Source: WLJO01 sp945889085 (GTDB lineage: Bacteria > Actinomycetota > Acidimicrobiia > Acidimicrobiales > Ilumatobacteraceae). Taken from it: a stretch of 64,000 bases of DNA. A program made the translations under genes and the position numbers. Shown here piece by piece: positions 25,678 through 33,667 of the stretch; positions within the stretch are counted from its first letter, which is position 1; each line of letters starts with the position of its first letter. The notes under the pieces were generated by a model, which made no database searches, was not told the origin of the DNA, and saw only the letters and a list, made by a program, of their open reading frames with translations. The stretch spans positions 14,661-78,660 of the forward strand of contig CAMDBM010000005.1 in NCBI GenBank assembly GCA_945889085.1. The letters are read 5' to 3'.

Positions 25678-26924
25678 TCCTTGGGCAGGTCGGTGTCCGG
25701 GTTGCCCCCCGGTTCGGTGCCGTCCAGAGGGCCGTGCAGGATCGGATCGATACGGATCGACGCTGTTGGCTCGCGGGGTGGTCGGAACTCGGGGCCGATG
25801 CGGAGCAGACGCTTCGCCTTGCGCAGTAGACCGGCACCCTGCGAGGTGCGCGTTGGGGCGCCGCCGAAGCGGAACTCGAGGTACAACTGCTTTACCGTGC
25901 CGATGAGTGGGGTGGCTACGAGTGCTCCGGGCACCCCGGCGATAGCGCCGCCGAGAATGGCCGCGAGCATCGTCGTGGGCGGGGAGAGGTTGACGGCACC
26001 ACCGACGATCGTGGGCTGGATCACATGGTTCTCGATGTTCATGTAGACGATGAAGAGCACGAGCACGATGAGCGCCGTGGGCACGCTGTTGCTCACGGCG
26101 AGGATGACGAGGAACGATCCGCCGAGGAAGCCGCCGATCTGGGGGATCAGGCTCGTGAACATCGCCCAGATCGCGGCGAGCGGAGCGAGCGGCACATTGA
26201 AGATCAGCCCCACCGTGAGCACGAACAGACCCATCAGCGCTGCGACCGTGAGCGATCCGCCGAAGTAGCGGCCGATCGTCCGGTGGAACACCCGCGCTAT
26301 GCGGTCGGCGTCGTCCCGTGCCCGCAGTGGCAGCATCCGTCTCCCGCGGTTGACGAGTCGCTCACCGTCAAGGAGTACGGCGAAGGTGGTGAACACCACG
26401 ACCACCATGGCGAACACACCGCCGAGCAGTCGGTTGGCCGTGTCGGCGATCGCTTCGTCGCTGACGTTCGCCGGGAGGTCCCGGATCCACTGCTCGACCT
26501 TGCCCGCTGCGTCGCGGTCGCGCAGTGTGTCTCCCACGATCGGGAGGTCGTAGAACTGCTCGACCGTTTGGGGGATCTCCCTGTTGAACTCGCGGGCCTG
26601 GGAGACCGCCGGCGGGCCGAGCACGAGGAGGATGAACGCGGCCACCGCCAACAGGCTGACCCCAACGATCCCGACGGCGACGCTCCGGGTGAGACCGAAA
26701 CGGTTCCGGAGTTTTTGCACCACACCGTCGAGTGCGAGGGCGAGCACGATGCCGATGACTACCCGGGTCAGCATGCCCTCGGTGTTTCGGGCGACGGCGA
26801 AAACGGCGAAACCGACGAGTAAGCCGAGCAGTACCCAGACCGCGGTGCGGAAGTCGATCTGCACGACTGCCGACGCAGGCGCCGGTTCGGGTGCTGGCTG
26901 TGGATCGCTCATCGGGTCCGCCAC
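25674..26924 (-). CDS. AI-2E family membrane transporter
   Basis: A 416-residue membrane protein of the AI-2E (formerly DUF20/PerM) family, proposed to export small molecules or ions. An N-terminal hairpin (AVWVLLGLLVGFAVFAVA) and a second pair (VAVGIVGVSLLAVAAFILLVL) precede an extracytoplasmic helical region. The conserved core reads FTSLIPQIGGFLGGSFLVIL and ENHVIQPTIVGGAVNLSP. About eight membrane helices are expected, with a charged C-terminal tail of about 70 residues. GTG 26924 is preferred over ATG 26912, because TAAGGT ends seven bases before it. The stop codon shares a CTAG with the convergent redoxin gene. A second family member is encoded divergently. Confidence 0.88.
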   Translation of the reverse strand: MADPMSDPQPAPEPAPASAVVQIDFRTAVWVLLGLLVGFAVFAVARNTEGMLTRVVIGIVLALALDGVVQKLRNRFGLTRSVAVGIVGVSLLAVAAFILLVLGPPAVSQAREFNREIPQTVEQFYDLPIVGDTLRDRDAAGKVEQWIRDLPANVSDEAIADTANRLLGGVFAMVVVVFTTFAVLLDGERLVNRGRRMLPLRARDDADRIARVFHRTIGRYFGGSLTVAALMGLFVLTVGLIFNVPLAPLAAIWAMFTSLIPQIGGFLGGSFLVILAVSNSVPTALIVLVLFIVYMNIENHVIQPTIVGGAVNLSPPTTMLAAILGGAIAGVPGALVATPLIGTVKQLYLEFRFGGAPTRTSQGAGLLRKAKRLLRIGPEFRPPREPTASIRIDPILHGPLDGTEPGGNPDTDLPKD

Positions 26925-26930
26925 AGGCAG

Positions 26931-26937
26931 TACCTTA
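26931..26937. promoter_or_regulatory. Overlapping divergent -10 boxes of two AI-2E genes
   Basis: TACCTT (26931-26936, plus) ends six bases before GTG 26943, and TAAGGT (26937-26932, minus) ends seven bases before GTG 26924. Five bases serve both boxes, so only one polymerase can sit there at a time. Confidence 0.5.
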
Positions 26938-26942
26938 CGTTC

Positions 26943-28016
26943 GTGGCCGAGCCGAATGGTGCTCCCCGGGTTCCCCCGGGTTTCCGTCTGTTCCGTATCC
27001 GGGTCACGCCCGGTTCGGTGGCCCTCGTGCTCGGCGCCTCCGTCCTTGCGGTGCTGCTCCGCAATGCGTTCGTCGCAGCGCACCGCCAGATCGGCTGGGC
27101 GGTCGCCTGTGTCATCGTGGCGTCGCTGCTCGCGCCGCTCGCGGACCTGTTGGACAAGCGGATGCCGCGCTGGCTCGCGCTGCTTGTCACCATGCTGAGC
27201 CTCGCTGTCATGACCGTCGTGGTGTGGGGCGCGATCATCGTGAACGTTCAGGACGGCCTGTCCACGCTGAGCAACGAGGCACCGCGCGCAGCCGCGAGCC
27301 TGGAGCGGCGGTCCGAGATGGCCAAAGACTTCCGTCTGGTGGAGCGGGTCAATTCGCTGATCGCCACCGTGAGGCGCCCGTCGCAGGGCACTGCGGTGGG
27401 GCAGGCCGTCGGTGCGGCAGGCACGTACTTCGTCTGCGGCATCCTCACCCTGTTCTTCCTGATCTACGGACCGCGCATGCTGCGCAGCGCGTTCGCGCAG
27501 ATCCGGGATCCGGGCCGCAGGACTCGGATCGAGCGCCGAACAGGGCTCGCGATGCAGAACGGTCGCCGGTACATCGTTGCTGCGATCGCGCAGACGGTTG
27601 TCGTCGCTGCAGGGATCGGCTTGGCATCGTGGGCCCTGTCGCTGCCCGCACCGTTTGTCCTCGGTGCGCTCGCCGGCACCGTCGGGCTCGTGCCCACGCT
27701 CGGTGTGCTCGTCGGCAGCGTGCCGGCACTGCTCCTCGCCGCAGGGCTGAACGGTTGGCGCGACGCGGTGATCGTCGTCGGTGCCGCCGTGGTGCTGCAG
27801 GCCGTCGAGGTGCTGGTGGTGCGCAAGCGCGTCGACCGCGCGAGCGTTCACATCGGTCCTGCCCTGCCGGCAATCGTGGCGCTACTCGGTTACGAGCTGT
27901 ATGGCATCGGTGGCGCGATGTACGGCGCGGCCGGGCTCGTTTTTCTGATCGCGTGGCTCGACGTGCTGGGGATCGACGACACGCCGGCCCCTGACGTTGG
28001 TGATGTCAGGACCTGA
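26943..28016 (+). CDS. AI-2E family membrane transporter, second copy
   Basis: A 357-residue AI-2E-family membrane protein, diverged from its neighbour. It has an N-terminal pair of helices (VALVLGASVLAVLLRNAFVA, GWAVACVIVASLLAPLADLL), a soluble helical region at about 100-150, and a core of helices containing GLVPTLGVLVGSVPALLL and LQAVEVLVVRKRVDRASVHIGP. The conserved Pro-Gly core is modified compared with the partner (VPTLGVLVG instead of IPQIGGFLG). The transported substrate is unknown. The GTG start is supported by TACCTT six bases upstream. The 18 bases between the two start codons contain both promoters, so expression of the pair is probably linked. Confidence 0.85.
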   Translation: MAEPNGAPRVPPGFRLFRIRVTPGSVALVLGASVLAVLLRNAFVAAHRQIGWAVACVIVASLLAPLADLLDKRMPRWLALLVTMLSLAVMTVVVWGAIIVNVQDGLSTLSNEAPRAAASLERRSEMAKDFRLVERVNSLIATVRRPSQGTAVGQAVGAAGTYFVCGILTLFFLIYGPRMLRSAFAQIRDPGRRTRIERRTGLAMQNGRRYIVAAIAQTVVVAAGIGLASWALSLPAPFVLGALAGTVGLVPTLGVLVGSVPALLLAAGLNGWRDAVIVVGAAVVLQAVEVLVVRKRVDRASVHIGPALPAIVALLGYELYGIGGAMYGAAGLVFLIAWLDVLGIDDTPAPDVGDVRT

Positions 28017-28030
28017 ACCAGACGGATCGG

Positions 28031-28807
28031 TCAGTGACCCTTCCAGTTGGGCTTGCGCTTCTCGGAGAACGCCAGCGGGCCCTCGATGAGGTCCTCGCTG
28101 CGGCGCATCGCATCGACGGCGGCGTACCGCGCCTCGGTGGCGGCACGGATGCCACCGTGCTCGAAGGACTCGTACACGACCTGCTTGGATGCACGGACCG
28201 ACATCGGTGAGACCTCGAGGATCATCGCTGCCCAGCGCCGAGCGGCCTCGACTGCTTGGCCCTCGGGGACGACCTCGGTGACGAAGCCGAGTTCGTAGCC
28301 CTCTGCCGCCGGTACGTGACGTCCGGTGAGGATCATGCCCATCGCGCGCTTCGTGCCGATGGTGCGGGGAAGGCGCAGCAGCCCGCCCGCGAGTGCGGCG
28401 AGGCCAACACGGACCTCGGGAAGCGCGAACACGGCGTTCTCCGCCGCGATGATGAGGTCACACGCAAGCGCGATCTCGAAGCCGCCACCCATCGCCACGC
28501 CGTTCACGGCGGCAATCACCGGTTTGTTGAGGTCCCAGCGGGCCGTGAGCCCGCCGAAGCCCGCCGCGGGCTGGCCGCTCATGTCGGCACCACTCGCCTG
28601 GTACTTCAGGTCGTTGCCCGCGCTGAACGCGCGGTCCCCGGCGCCGGTCACGATCGCCACCCAAAGCTCGGGGTCCGCCGCGAACTCGTCGAACACCTGA
28701 GCAAGCTCGGCATTGGCCGGCGGGTGGAGCGCGTTCATCCTCTCCGGCCGGTTGATGGTGACGATGAGGAGGTGTCCGTCTCGTTCGGTGGTGCAGTACT
28801 GACCCAT
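28031..28807 (-). CDS. Enoyl-CoA hydratase/isomerase (crotonase family)
   Basis: A 258-residue crotonase. The oxyanion-hole segments are TGAGDRAFSAGNDLKYQASG and AAVNGVAMGGGFEIALACDL. The first Glu (GGFEIAL) and the second (FALPEVRVGLAAL) occupy the usual catalytic positions, so true hydratase or isomerase activity is plausible. The FSEKRKPNWKGH ending is typical of actinobacterial EchA proteins. It lies at the 3' end of an operon-like minus-strand row with the kinase, DUF6285 and CoA-transferase genes. TACGGT seven bases before its ATG suggests an additional leaderless promoter of its own. Confidence 0.9.
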   Translation of the reverse strand: MGQYCTTERDGHLLIVTINRPERMNALHPPANAELAQVFDEFAADPELWVAIVTGAGDRAFSAGNDLKYQASGADMSGQPAAGFGGLTARWDLNKPVIAAVNGVAMGGGFEIALACDLIIAAENAVFALPEVRVGLAALAGGLLRLPRTIGTKRAMGMILTGRHVPAAEGYELGFVTEVVPEGQAVEAARRWAAMILEVSPMSVRASKQVVYESFEHGGIRAATEARYAAVDAMRRSEDLIEGPLAFSEKRKPNWKGH

Positions 28808-28839
28808 GTCATGGACCGTACCCGACCGGCACCGGTCTG

Positions 28840-29844
28840 TCAGAGGCCGCGCAGGCACATGAGGGTGTCGTACTCCAGCTCGGAGACACGACGGCCGCTC
28901 GCCGCCATCACGATGGTGACGTACTCGCCCCGCAGGTGCTGGTGCGACTGCTTCGCGAGGCCGAGGCCCCAGCGCAGCGTGCCGAGCGTGAGCCACCAGC
29001 GCACCCGGTCGTCGTCCCACTCGCCCCCGGCTGCCTCGTAGGCGGCTCGGTAGGGGGCGATCGCAGAGAAGCCGCCCACCGGGAGGTGGTCGTTGCGGAA
29101 CCTCCACATGCGCACCATCGGCCAGGCGACGTCCTCGGCCGGATCGCCGATTCGCGAGCCCTCCCAGTCGAGAATGGCGCGCAGCCCCTGCTCGCTGATG
29201 ATGAGGTTCCCGTTCCGCACGTCGCTGTGGACGATCGTGAGGTGCTCCGGCTCGGTGGGGCGGTTGCGCTCCAGCCAGCGCAGCCCGTATGAGAAGGTGG
29301 GCGACGGCTGCAGCAGTTCGCGCAACTGCGCCTCGGCACCGACGAGCGCCGCCTCGATCACATTGTCGTCCGGCGGGCGCATGAGCCCCTCGGGGGCGAG
29401 TGCCGGATCGATGTGGTGCAGGCGTGCGAAGGCCTCGCCGAGCTGGGTGGTCACCAGGGTGCCGATGCCGTGCTGCTCGACGAGGCGGAGCACCCGGCGG
29501 GGGATCGTCTCGCCGTCGATGCGCTCGCTGATAAAGAACGGACCACCGAGATAGGACTGGTCCTCGGTTGCACCGAGGATGCGTGGCGTGGGGACGCCGA
29601 CCCCGTGGGCGAGCGTGCGAACCGCCGCCTCGACGGTCATGGGCTGGATTTGGATATCCAGATTGGGGAGCGCGGTGAGTGCAAGGCGCTCGATGAGCGC
29701 TCCGCCTTCGTCGACGGCGTCGAACAGCACGTTGATACGGCGCGCACCGGCAGTGACCCGCTCGAGGCCCGTCAGGTGTACTGGCCGCCCGTAGTGCTCG
29801 CCCAGCCAGCGGGCAAGGCCTGCTTCGAGATCGATCTCGCTCAT
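28840..29844 (-). CDS. Aminoglycoside-phosphotransferase-fold kinase, LvaA-like (probable hydroxyacyl-CoA kinase)
   Basis: A 334-residue kinase of the APH/choline-kinase fold. The catalytic loop is TIVHSDVRNGNLI (Asp208, Asn213) and the metal motif is ILDWEGSRIGDP (Asp226). The N-terminal nucleotide lobe is present, but the usual beta-3 lysine is hard to place (LALTALPNLDI). This subfamily includes the kinase domain of human ACAD10/ACAD11 and Pseudomonas LvaA, which phosphorylate 4-hydroxyacyl-CoA so that an acyl-CoA dehydrogenase-like partner can eliminate phosphate. The next gene upstream encodes DUF6285, the LvaB-like small partner, overlapping by ATGA. That pairing is the main reason for this call; an antibiotic-resistance role is unlikely. 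Confidence 0.78.
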   Translation of the reverse strand: MSEIDLEAGLARWLGEHYGRPVHLTGLERVTAGARRINVLFDAVDEGGALIERLALTALPNLDIQIQPMTVEAAVRTLAHGVGVPTPRILGATEDQSYLGGPFFISERIDGETIPRRVLRLVEQHGIGTLVTTQLGEAFARLHHIDPALAPEGLMRPPDDNVIEAALVGAEAQLRELLQPSPTFSYGLRWLERNRPTEPEHLTIVHSDVRNGNLIISEQGLRAILDWEGSRIGDPAEDVAWPMVRMWRFRNDHLPVGGFSAIAPYRAAYEAAGGEWDDDRVRWWLTLGTLRWGLGLAKQSHQHLRGEYVTIVMAASGRRVSELEYDTLMCLRGL

Positions 29845-30239
29845 GACTGTCGTCCCCAGTCGTCGCCGGTCCAGCCGTCGTGACCGGGCTTGGAGATGGC
29901 AAGGTCGTCCTTGGCTATCTGCACCAGTGCGTTCCAGACCTCGTCGTCGTCGTCGTGGCCCGGCAGGTCGCCGGCGCGGAGCGAGTCGGCGAGGCGGGCG
30001 CGAAGCTCGGCGAGCGGGGCCGGGTCGCCAGCAGGGACGCCGAGGAGGCCTCGGGTGATCGCCAGTTCCCGGTCAGCATTCGGGCCGGCCAGCGTGACCT
30101 CACGCTCGAGGATTTGAGCGATGTTGGCGGCGACACGAACCTTGTGCTGCACCGCGACACTGACCTGATCGAGTACCTCGTCGCTGAGCAGCGCCGAGAT
30201 GTCGTGCAGCAGTTCCGCTGCAGTTGGACGGTATTGCAT
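29841..30239 (-). CDS. DUF6285 protein, LvaB-like partner of the kinase
   Basis: A 132-residue soluble, mostly helical protein. It opens QYRPTAAELLHDISALLSDEV and then has VQHKVRVAANIAQILEREVTL, the recognisable DUF6285 pattern of an N-terminal helix pair with a conserved R-x-A-A-N. The tail is acidic and ends DGWTGDDWGRQS. In Pseudomonas levulinate catabolism the small protein LvaB is required by the kinase LvaA, and I believe LvaB belongs to this family. Its stop overlaps the kinase start by four bases (ATGA), as expected for subunits made in equal amounts. GGGAGG upstream of the ATG provides a ribosome site, in keeping with an internal operon position. Confidence 0.8.
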   Translation of the reverse strand: MQYRPTAAELLHDISALLSDEVLDQVSVAVQHKVRVAANIAQILEREVTLAGPNADRELAITRGLLGVPAGDPAPLAELRARLADSLRAGDLPGHDDDDEVWNALVQIAKDDLAISKPGHDGWTGDDWGRQS

Positions 30240-30293
30240 GGATGGATCCTCCCGACTGGCAACACTACGGGACGGCCCTGCCGCCCGAAAAAG

Positions 30294-31508
30294 TCAGCGG
30301 TCGGCGGAGCGGAGCACACCGGCCTCGGCCAGCGACGCAATGGTGTCGGCGGCATAGCCGAGTTCCCCGAGCACCTCGGCGTTGTGCTGGCCGAGCAGCG
30401 GCGCGACCTGATCGAGGTCGAACGGGAACTCCGAGAAACGCAGCGGGTTCCCGGGGATGATGACCTCACCGATGATGGGATCGTTGATCCGGCGGATGGC
30501 GCGACGCGACTCGAAGTACGGGTGCCCGATGGCATCGGCGGGGTCGAGTACGGGGGCGCACGGCACCCGGGCGGCCTCCAGCTTGGCGAGCACCTCGGCA
30601 TCGGTTGTGTGCGTGGCGAGCCATTCCTCCACGATCGCGTTGAGCTCGCCACGGTTCTTGTGCCGACCGTTCAGGTCGGCGAATCGCTCGTCGTGCTCGA
30701 GCTCGGGCATGCCCATCGCCCGGCAGATCGACGGCCATTGCGAGGGCATGACCTGGAGCACGATGTAGCCCTCGGGCGCCTTGTAGATGCCCTGCGGCGA
30801 GTTGAGGGCGGACTTGGAGCCGCTGCGCTTCTGGCGCCACTTGCCCTTGGTGATCGAATGGCCCTGGATGGCCAGCTCGTGGGCGTGGAACATCGAGTCC
30901 ACCATGGAGATGTCGATGTGCTGGCCGCGCCCGGTGCGCTCGCGGTGGTAGAGCGCGAGGCCGATGCCGGCCACGGTGTGGACGCCGGACATGACGTCGG
31001 CGATCGAGGTACCGACCATCACCGGCGAGCGGTCGGGTTCGCCCGTGATGTGGAGCATGCCGCTGTAGGCCATTGCGATGAGGTCGAAGGCCACCTTCTC
31101 CGAGAACGCGCTGTCCCGACCGAAGCCCGACACCGTGGCCACGATGAGCCGGGGGTGCTTCGCGAGGAGGCTGTCGTGGTCGAGGCCCCTGCGTGCGAGC
31201 ACACCCGGGCCGTAGTTCTCCACGAACACGTCTGCCTCGGCGATGAGCCGGTCGAGCACCTCGCGCCCGCGGGGGTCGTCGAAGTCGATGCAGAGACTGC
31301 GCTTGCCGTGGTTCTGCTGGATGAAGTACCCGGAGCGACCGTCGCTCATCACGGCGAGCGAGCGCGTCGGGTCGCCGTACGGAGGCTGCTCGATCTTCAC
31401 CACACTGGCGCCGGCCTCGGCAAGCAGACGGGTGACCGTGGGGCCCGCGAGGTATTGGGTCATGTCGACGACCTTGAGGCCGTCGAGGATCGGACGCGGT
31501 GCGGTCAT
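30294..31508 (-). CDS. CaiB/BaiF-family (class III) acyl-CoA transferase
   Basis: A 404-residue CoA-transferase that moves CoA between carboxylic acids. Typical motifs are LDGLKVVDMTQYLAGPT, GASVVKIEQPPYGDPTR, NHGKRSLCIDF and the catalytic-Asp segment KVAFDLIAMAYSGM. The C-terminal half has HRERTGRGQHIDISMVDSM and VPCAPVLDPADAI. TACGGT seven bases before the ATG predicts a leaderless operon start. It is followed by DUF6285, the kinase and a crotonase, so it probably activates the organic acid that is then phosphorylated and degraded as a CoA ester. Confidence 0.92.
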   Translation of the reverse strand: MTAPRPILDGLKVVDMTQYLAGPTVTRLLAEAGASVVKIEQPPYGDPTRSLAVMSDGRSGYFIQQNHGKRSLCIDFDDPRGREVLDRLIAEADVFVENYGPGVLARRGLDHDSLLAKHPRLIVATVSGFGRDSAFSEKVAFDLIAMAYSGMLHITGEPDRSPVMVGTSIADVMSGVHTVAGIGLALYHRERTGRGQHIDISMVDSMFHAHELAIQGHSITKGKWRQKRSGSKSALNSPQGIYKAPEGYIVLQVMPSQWPSICRAMGMPELEHDERFADLNGRHKNRGELNAIVEEWLATHTTDAEVLAKLEAARVPCAPVLDPADAIGHPYFESRRAIRRINDPIIGEVIIPGNPLRFSEFPFDLDQVAPLLGQHNAEVLGELGYAADTIASLAEAGVLRSADR

Positions 31509-31559
31509 GGTTCGAACCGTAGCCGGGATGCCCCGGACGGGCGAAGGGCATCTGGGAAG

Positions 31560-32441
31560 ATGTGCGTCGTGAGCCTGCGACCGTTCGTCCTCGGTGCCGT
31601 TGCCTATGACCCAAAGGTGGTCACGATCTGGGAGGGCTTCAAGCAATGGTTCGCGGGCCAAGGCTTCGCGTTCGACTATGTCCTCTACTCGGGCTACGAG
31701 GCGCAGGCCGAGGCACACCTCGCCGGACACGTGGACGTTACGTGGGACTCCCCGCTCTGTTGGGTGCGCACACGTCGTCTTGCCTCGGCGGCCGGCACGA
31801 ATGCCCGCGCGATCGTGATGCGCGACTCCGACCAGGATCTCACGTCGCTCGTGCTGGTCCGCTCCGACAGCCAGATCACCAATGTGTCGCAACTGCGTGG
31901 TCGCACCGTCGCGGTCGGCGCCGTGGACTCGCCGCAGGCCACGCTGCTGCCCCTCGCCCACCTCGCTGGGCTGGGTCTCGAGCCCGGCGGCGACTTTGCC
32001 GTGCGCCGCTTCGACATCATGGTGAACAAGCACGGCGACCACGTGGGTGGCGAGCGTGACGCCGTGAAGGCACTCGTGGCCGGTGAGGTGGACGCTGCCT
32101 GTGTGATCGACGGCAATCACCTCGTGTTCGCGAAGGAGGGCACCATCGTGTCGGGTGCGGTGCGGGTACTCACCCGAACCGCGCCGTTCGATCACTGCAC
32201 CATGACGGTGCTCGACGGTGTCGACACCGCGACGACCGACCGGTTCGCCAAGTTGCTCCTCTCGATGTCGTACGACGACCCGGCGGTGCGCCCACTGCTC
32301 AGGCTTGAGGGGTTGAAGGAGTGGCGTGTCGGGCGGACGACGGGCTACGCGCCGCTCGAGGCTGCCGTCGACCGACTCGGCTTCTACGGTGCCGACGGGT
32401 CGATCCTCAACGACGACTACCGACGCATCCTCGCGTCATGA
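31560..32441 (+). CDS. PhnD/SsuA-type periplasmic-binding-fold protein without signal peptide
   Basis: A 293-residue protein with the class II periplasmic-binding fold: FVLGAVAYDPKVVTIWEGFKQ opens lobe 1, VTWDSPLCW marks a ligand loop, and VSQLRGRTVAVGAVDSPQATLLPL starts lobe 2. PhnD-like and NMT1/THI5-like proteins show this pattern. No signal peptide or lipobox is present and no transporter genes are near, so it is probably cytoplasmic and may be an enzyme or ligand carrier instead of a transporter subunit. The start may be ATG 31560 or GTG 31569. Its TGA overlaps the ATG of the diiron protein (ATGA), so the two products are probably made together. Confidence 0.75.
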   Translation: MCVVSLRPFVLGAVAYDPKVVTIWEGFKQWFAGQGFAFDYVLYSGYEAQAEAHLAGHVDVTWDSPLCWVRTRRLASAAGTNARAIVMRDSDQDLTSLVLVRSDSQITNVSQLRGRTVAVGAVDSPQATLLPLAHLAGLGLEPGGDFAVRRFDIMVNKHGDHVGGERDAVKALVAGEVDAACVIDGNHLVFAKEGTIVSGAVRVLTRTAPFDHCTMTVLDGVDTATTDRFAKLLLSMSYDDPAVRPLLRLEGLKEWRVGRTTGYAPLEAAVDRLGFYGADGSILNDDYRRILAS

Positions 32442-33640
32442 ACCTGCCGATCGTCGACCTCGGTGCCCTCGGTCTCGACGGGGGAGCGCATGTACTCGTC
32501 CGCCTCGCACTCGACGACTGCCGGCCCGGGGAGGAGATCGGGGTGCGCGGTTCGCACCCGGACCTCGTCGCAGATCTGGTCACCTGGTGCCGCACACAGG
32601 GTCACCAGTGCGTACCCCGAGGCGACGGCGGCGCGGATGCCGTTGTCCGGCGCGGTTCAGCGTCGTGGGCGGCGTGGGTCGGCGCAGAACGCAGCGGCCA
32701 CCCGGACCCACACACGGACAGCGCGATCGCTGCGCACCCGCCGGCATCGTGGGGACTGGCAGCGCGCGGTTCGGCCGTGGAGCCAGGCGGGCCCGAGCCG
32801 GTATTCCGGCTCGACGTGCGGGACGAGATCTGGACCGACCGTGCCGGGTCGCTGTACGCGCAGGCACTTGCCGGCCAGTGGGACCCTGCTTCCGCGATCG
32901 ACTGGCAGGACCCCATCGTGCACGGGCGGGAGATCGAGCGCGCTGTCGTCCAGGTGATGACCTTCCTCGTCGAGAACGAGGAGGCGGCGCTCGTGGTGCC
33001 CGCCCGCTTCCTCGGCCAGGTGCACCCGCACTTCCGGGAGATCCAACAGATGCTTGCGGTGACCATCGCCGACGAGGCCCGGCACATTGAGGTGTTCACG
33101 CGTCGCGCCACGCTCACCGGGTCCGAACTGGCCCTCTCGACCGTGGGCGGCCGTGCATCGCTGCAGAGCCTCCTCGAAGAACCAGACTTCGCGATCGCGA
33201 GTTTCCTGCTGTCCGTGATGGGGGAGGGAACGTTCGTGTCGCTGCTTGGTTTCCTCGAGCGACACGCACCCGATCCGGTGACGCGACGTATCGCCCGGCT
33301 CACCCGTCAGGACGAGGCGCGTCACGTTGCGTTCTCCCTCGCTCACCTCGAGCGCCACGTACAGCACGAACCGGGGCTCCGGGCGAGGCTTGCATCAGCG
33401 GTGGAACGCCGCCACCAGGCGCTCCAGGGCACGGCCGGTCTCAACGACGATGTGTTCGACGCGCTCGTGCTGCTGGCGGGCGGCACCGTCTCACCGGACG
33501 CGGTCGCGCTCGGCTGGCAGCGTGTCCAGCAGTTGCAGCGCGAGATGGCCGAGCACCGTCAGGCCCGCCTCGGGCGCCTCGGCTTCAGCTCCGGCGAGGC
33601 AGAGGCGCTCTCGTCGCTGCACACGCGCAACTTCATGTGA
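32438..33640 (+). CDS. TusA-like domain fused to a ferritin-like diiron protein
   Basis: A 400-residue protein. Residues 1-58 resemble a TusA/SirA fold: LGALGLDGGAHVLVRLAL, then GEEIGVRGSHPDLVADLVTW and GHQC. The CPxP sulfur-carrier motif is replaced by DGGA, so sulfur transfer by that Cys is not possible. Residues 150-390 are a four-helix ferritin-like domain with Glu at 179-182 (ENEE), E213-x-x-H216 (DEARH), E263 (GEG) and E293-x-x-H296 (DEARH). Two ExxH pairs plus two extra Glu are the full diiron ligand set. Oxidase or oxygenase activity is likely; the substrate is unknown. It starts inside the stop of the PhnD-like gene. Confidence 0.75.
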   Translation: MNLPIVDLGALGLDGGAHVLVRLALDDCRPGEEIGVRGSHPDLVADLVTWCRTQGHQCVPRGDGGADAVVRRGSASWAAWVGAERSGHPDPHTDSAIAAHPPASWGLAARGSAVEPGGPEPVFRLDVRDEIWTDRAGSLYAQALAGQWDPASAIDWQDPIVHGREIERAVVQVMTFLVENEEAALVVPARFLGQVHPHFREIQQMLAVTIADEARHIEVFTRRATLTGSELALSTVGGRASLQSLLEEPDFAIASFLLSVMGEGTFVSLLGFLERHAPDPVTRRIARLTRQDEARHVAFSLAHLERHVQHEPGLRARLASAVERRHQALQGTAGLNDDVFDALVLLAGGTVSPDAVALGWQRVQQLQREMAEHRQARLGRLGFSSGEAEALSSLHTRNFM

Positions 33641-33667
33641 GCACCGCAGCCGGCACCCCGTGTCGGG

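Noticed and set aside
29841..29844. Kinase gene as antibiotic resistance determinant
   Set aside because: The fold is shared with aminoglycoside kinases, but coupling to DUF6285 and to CoA-ester genes fits acyl-CoA catabolism far better.
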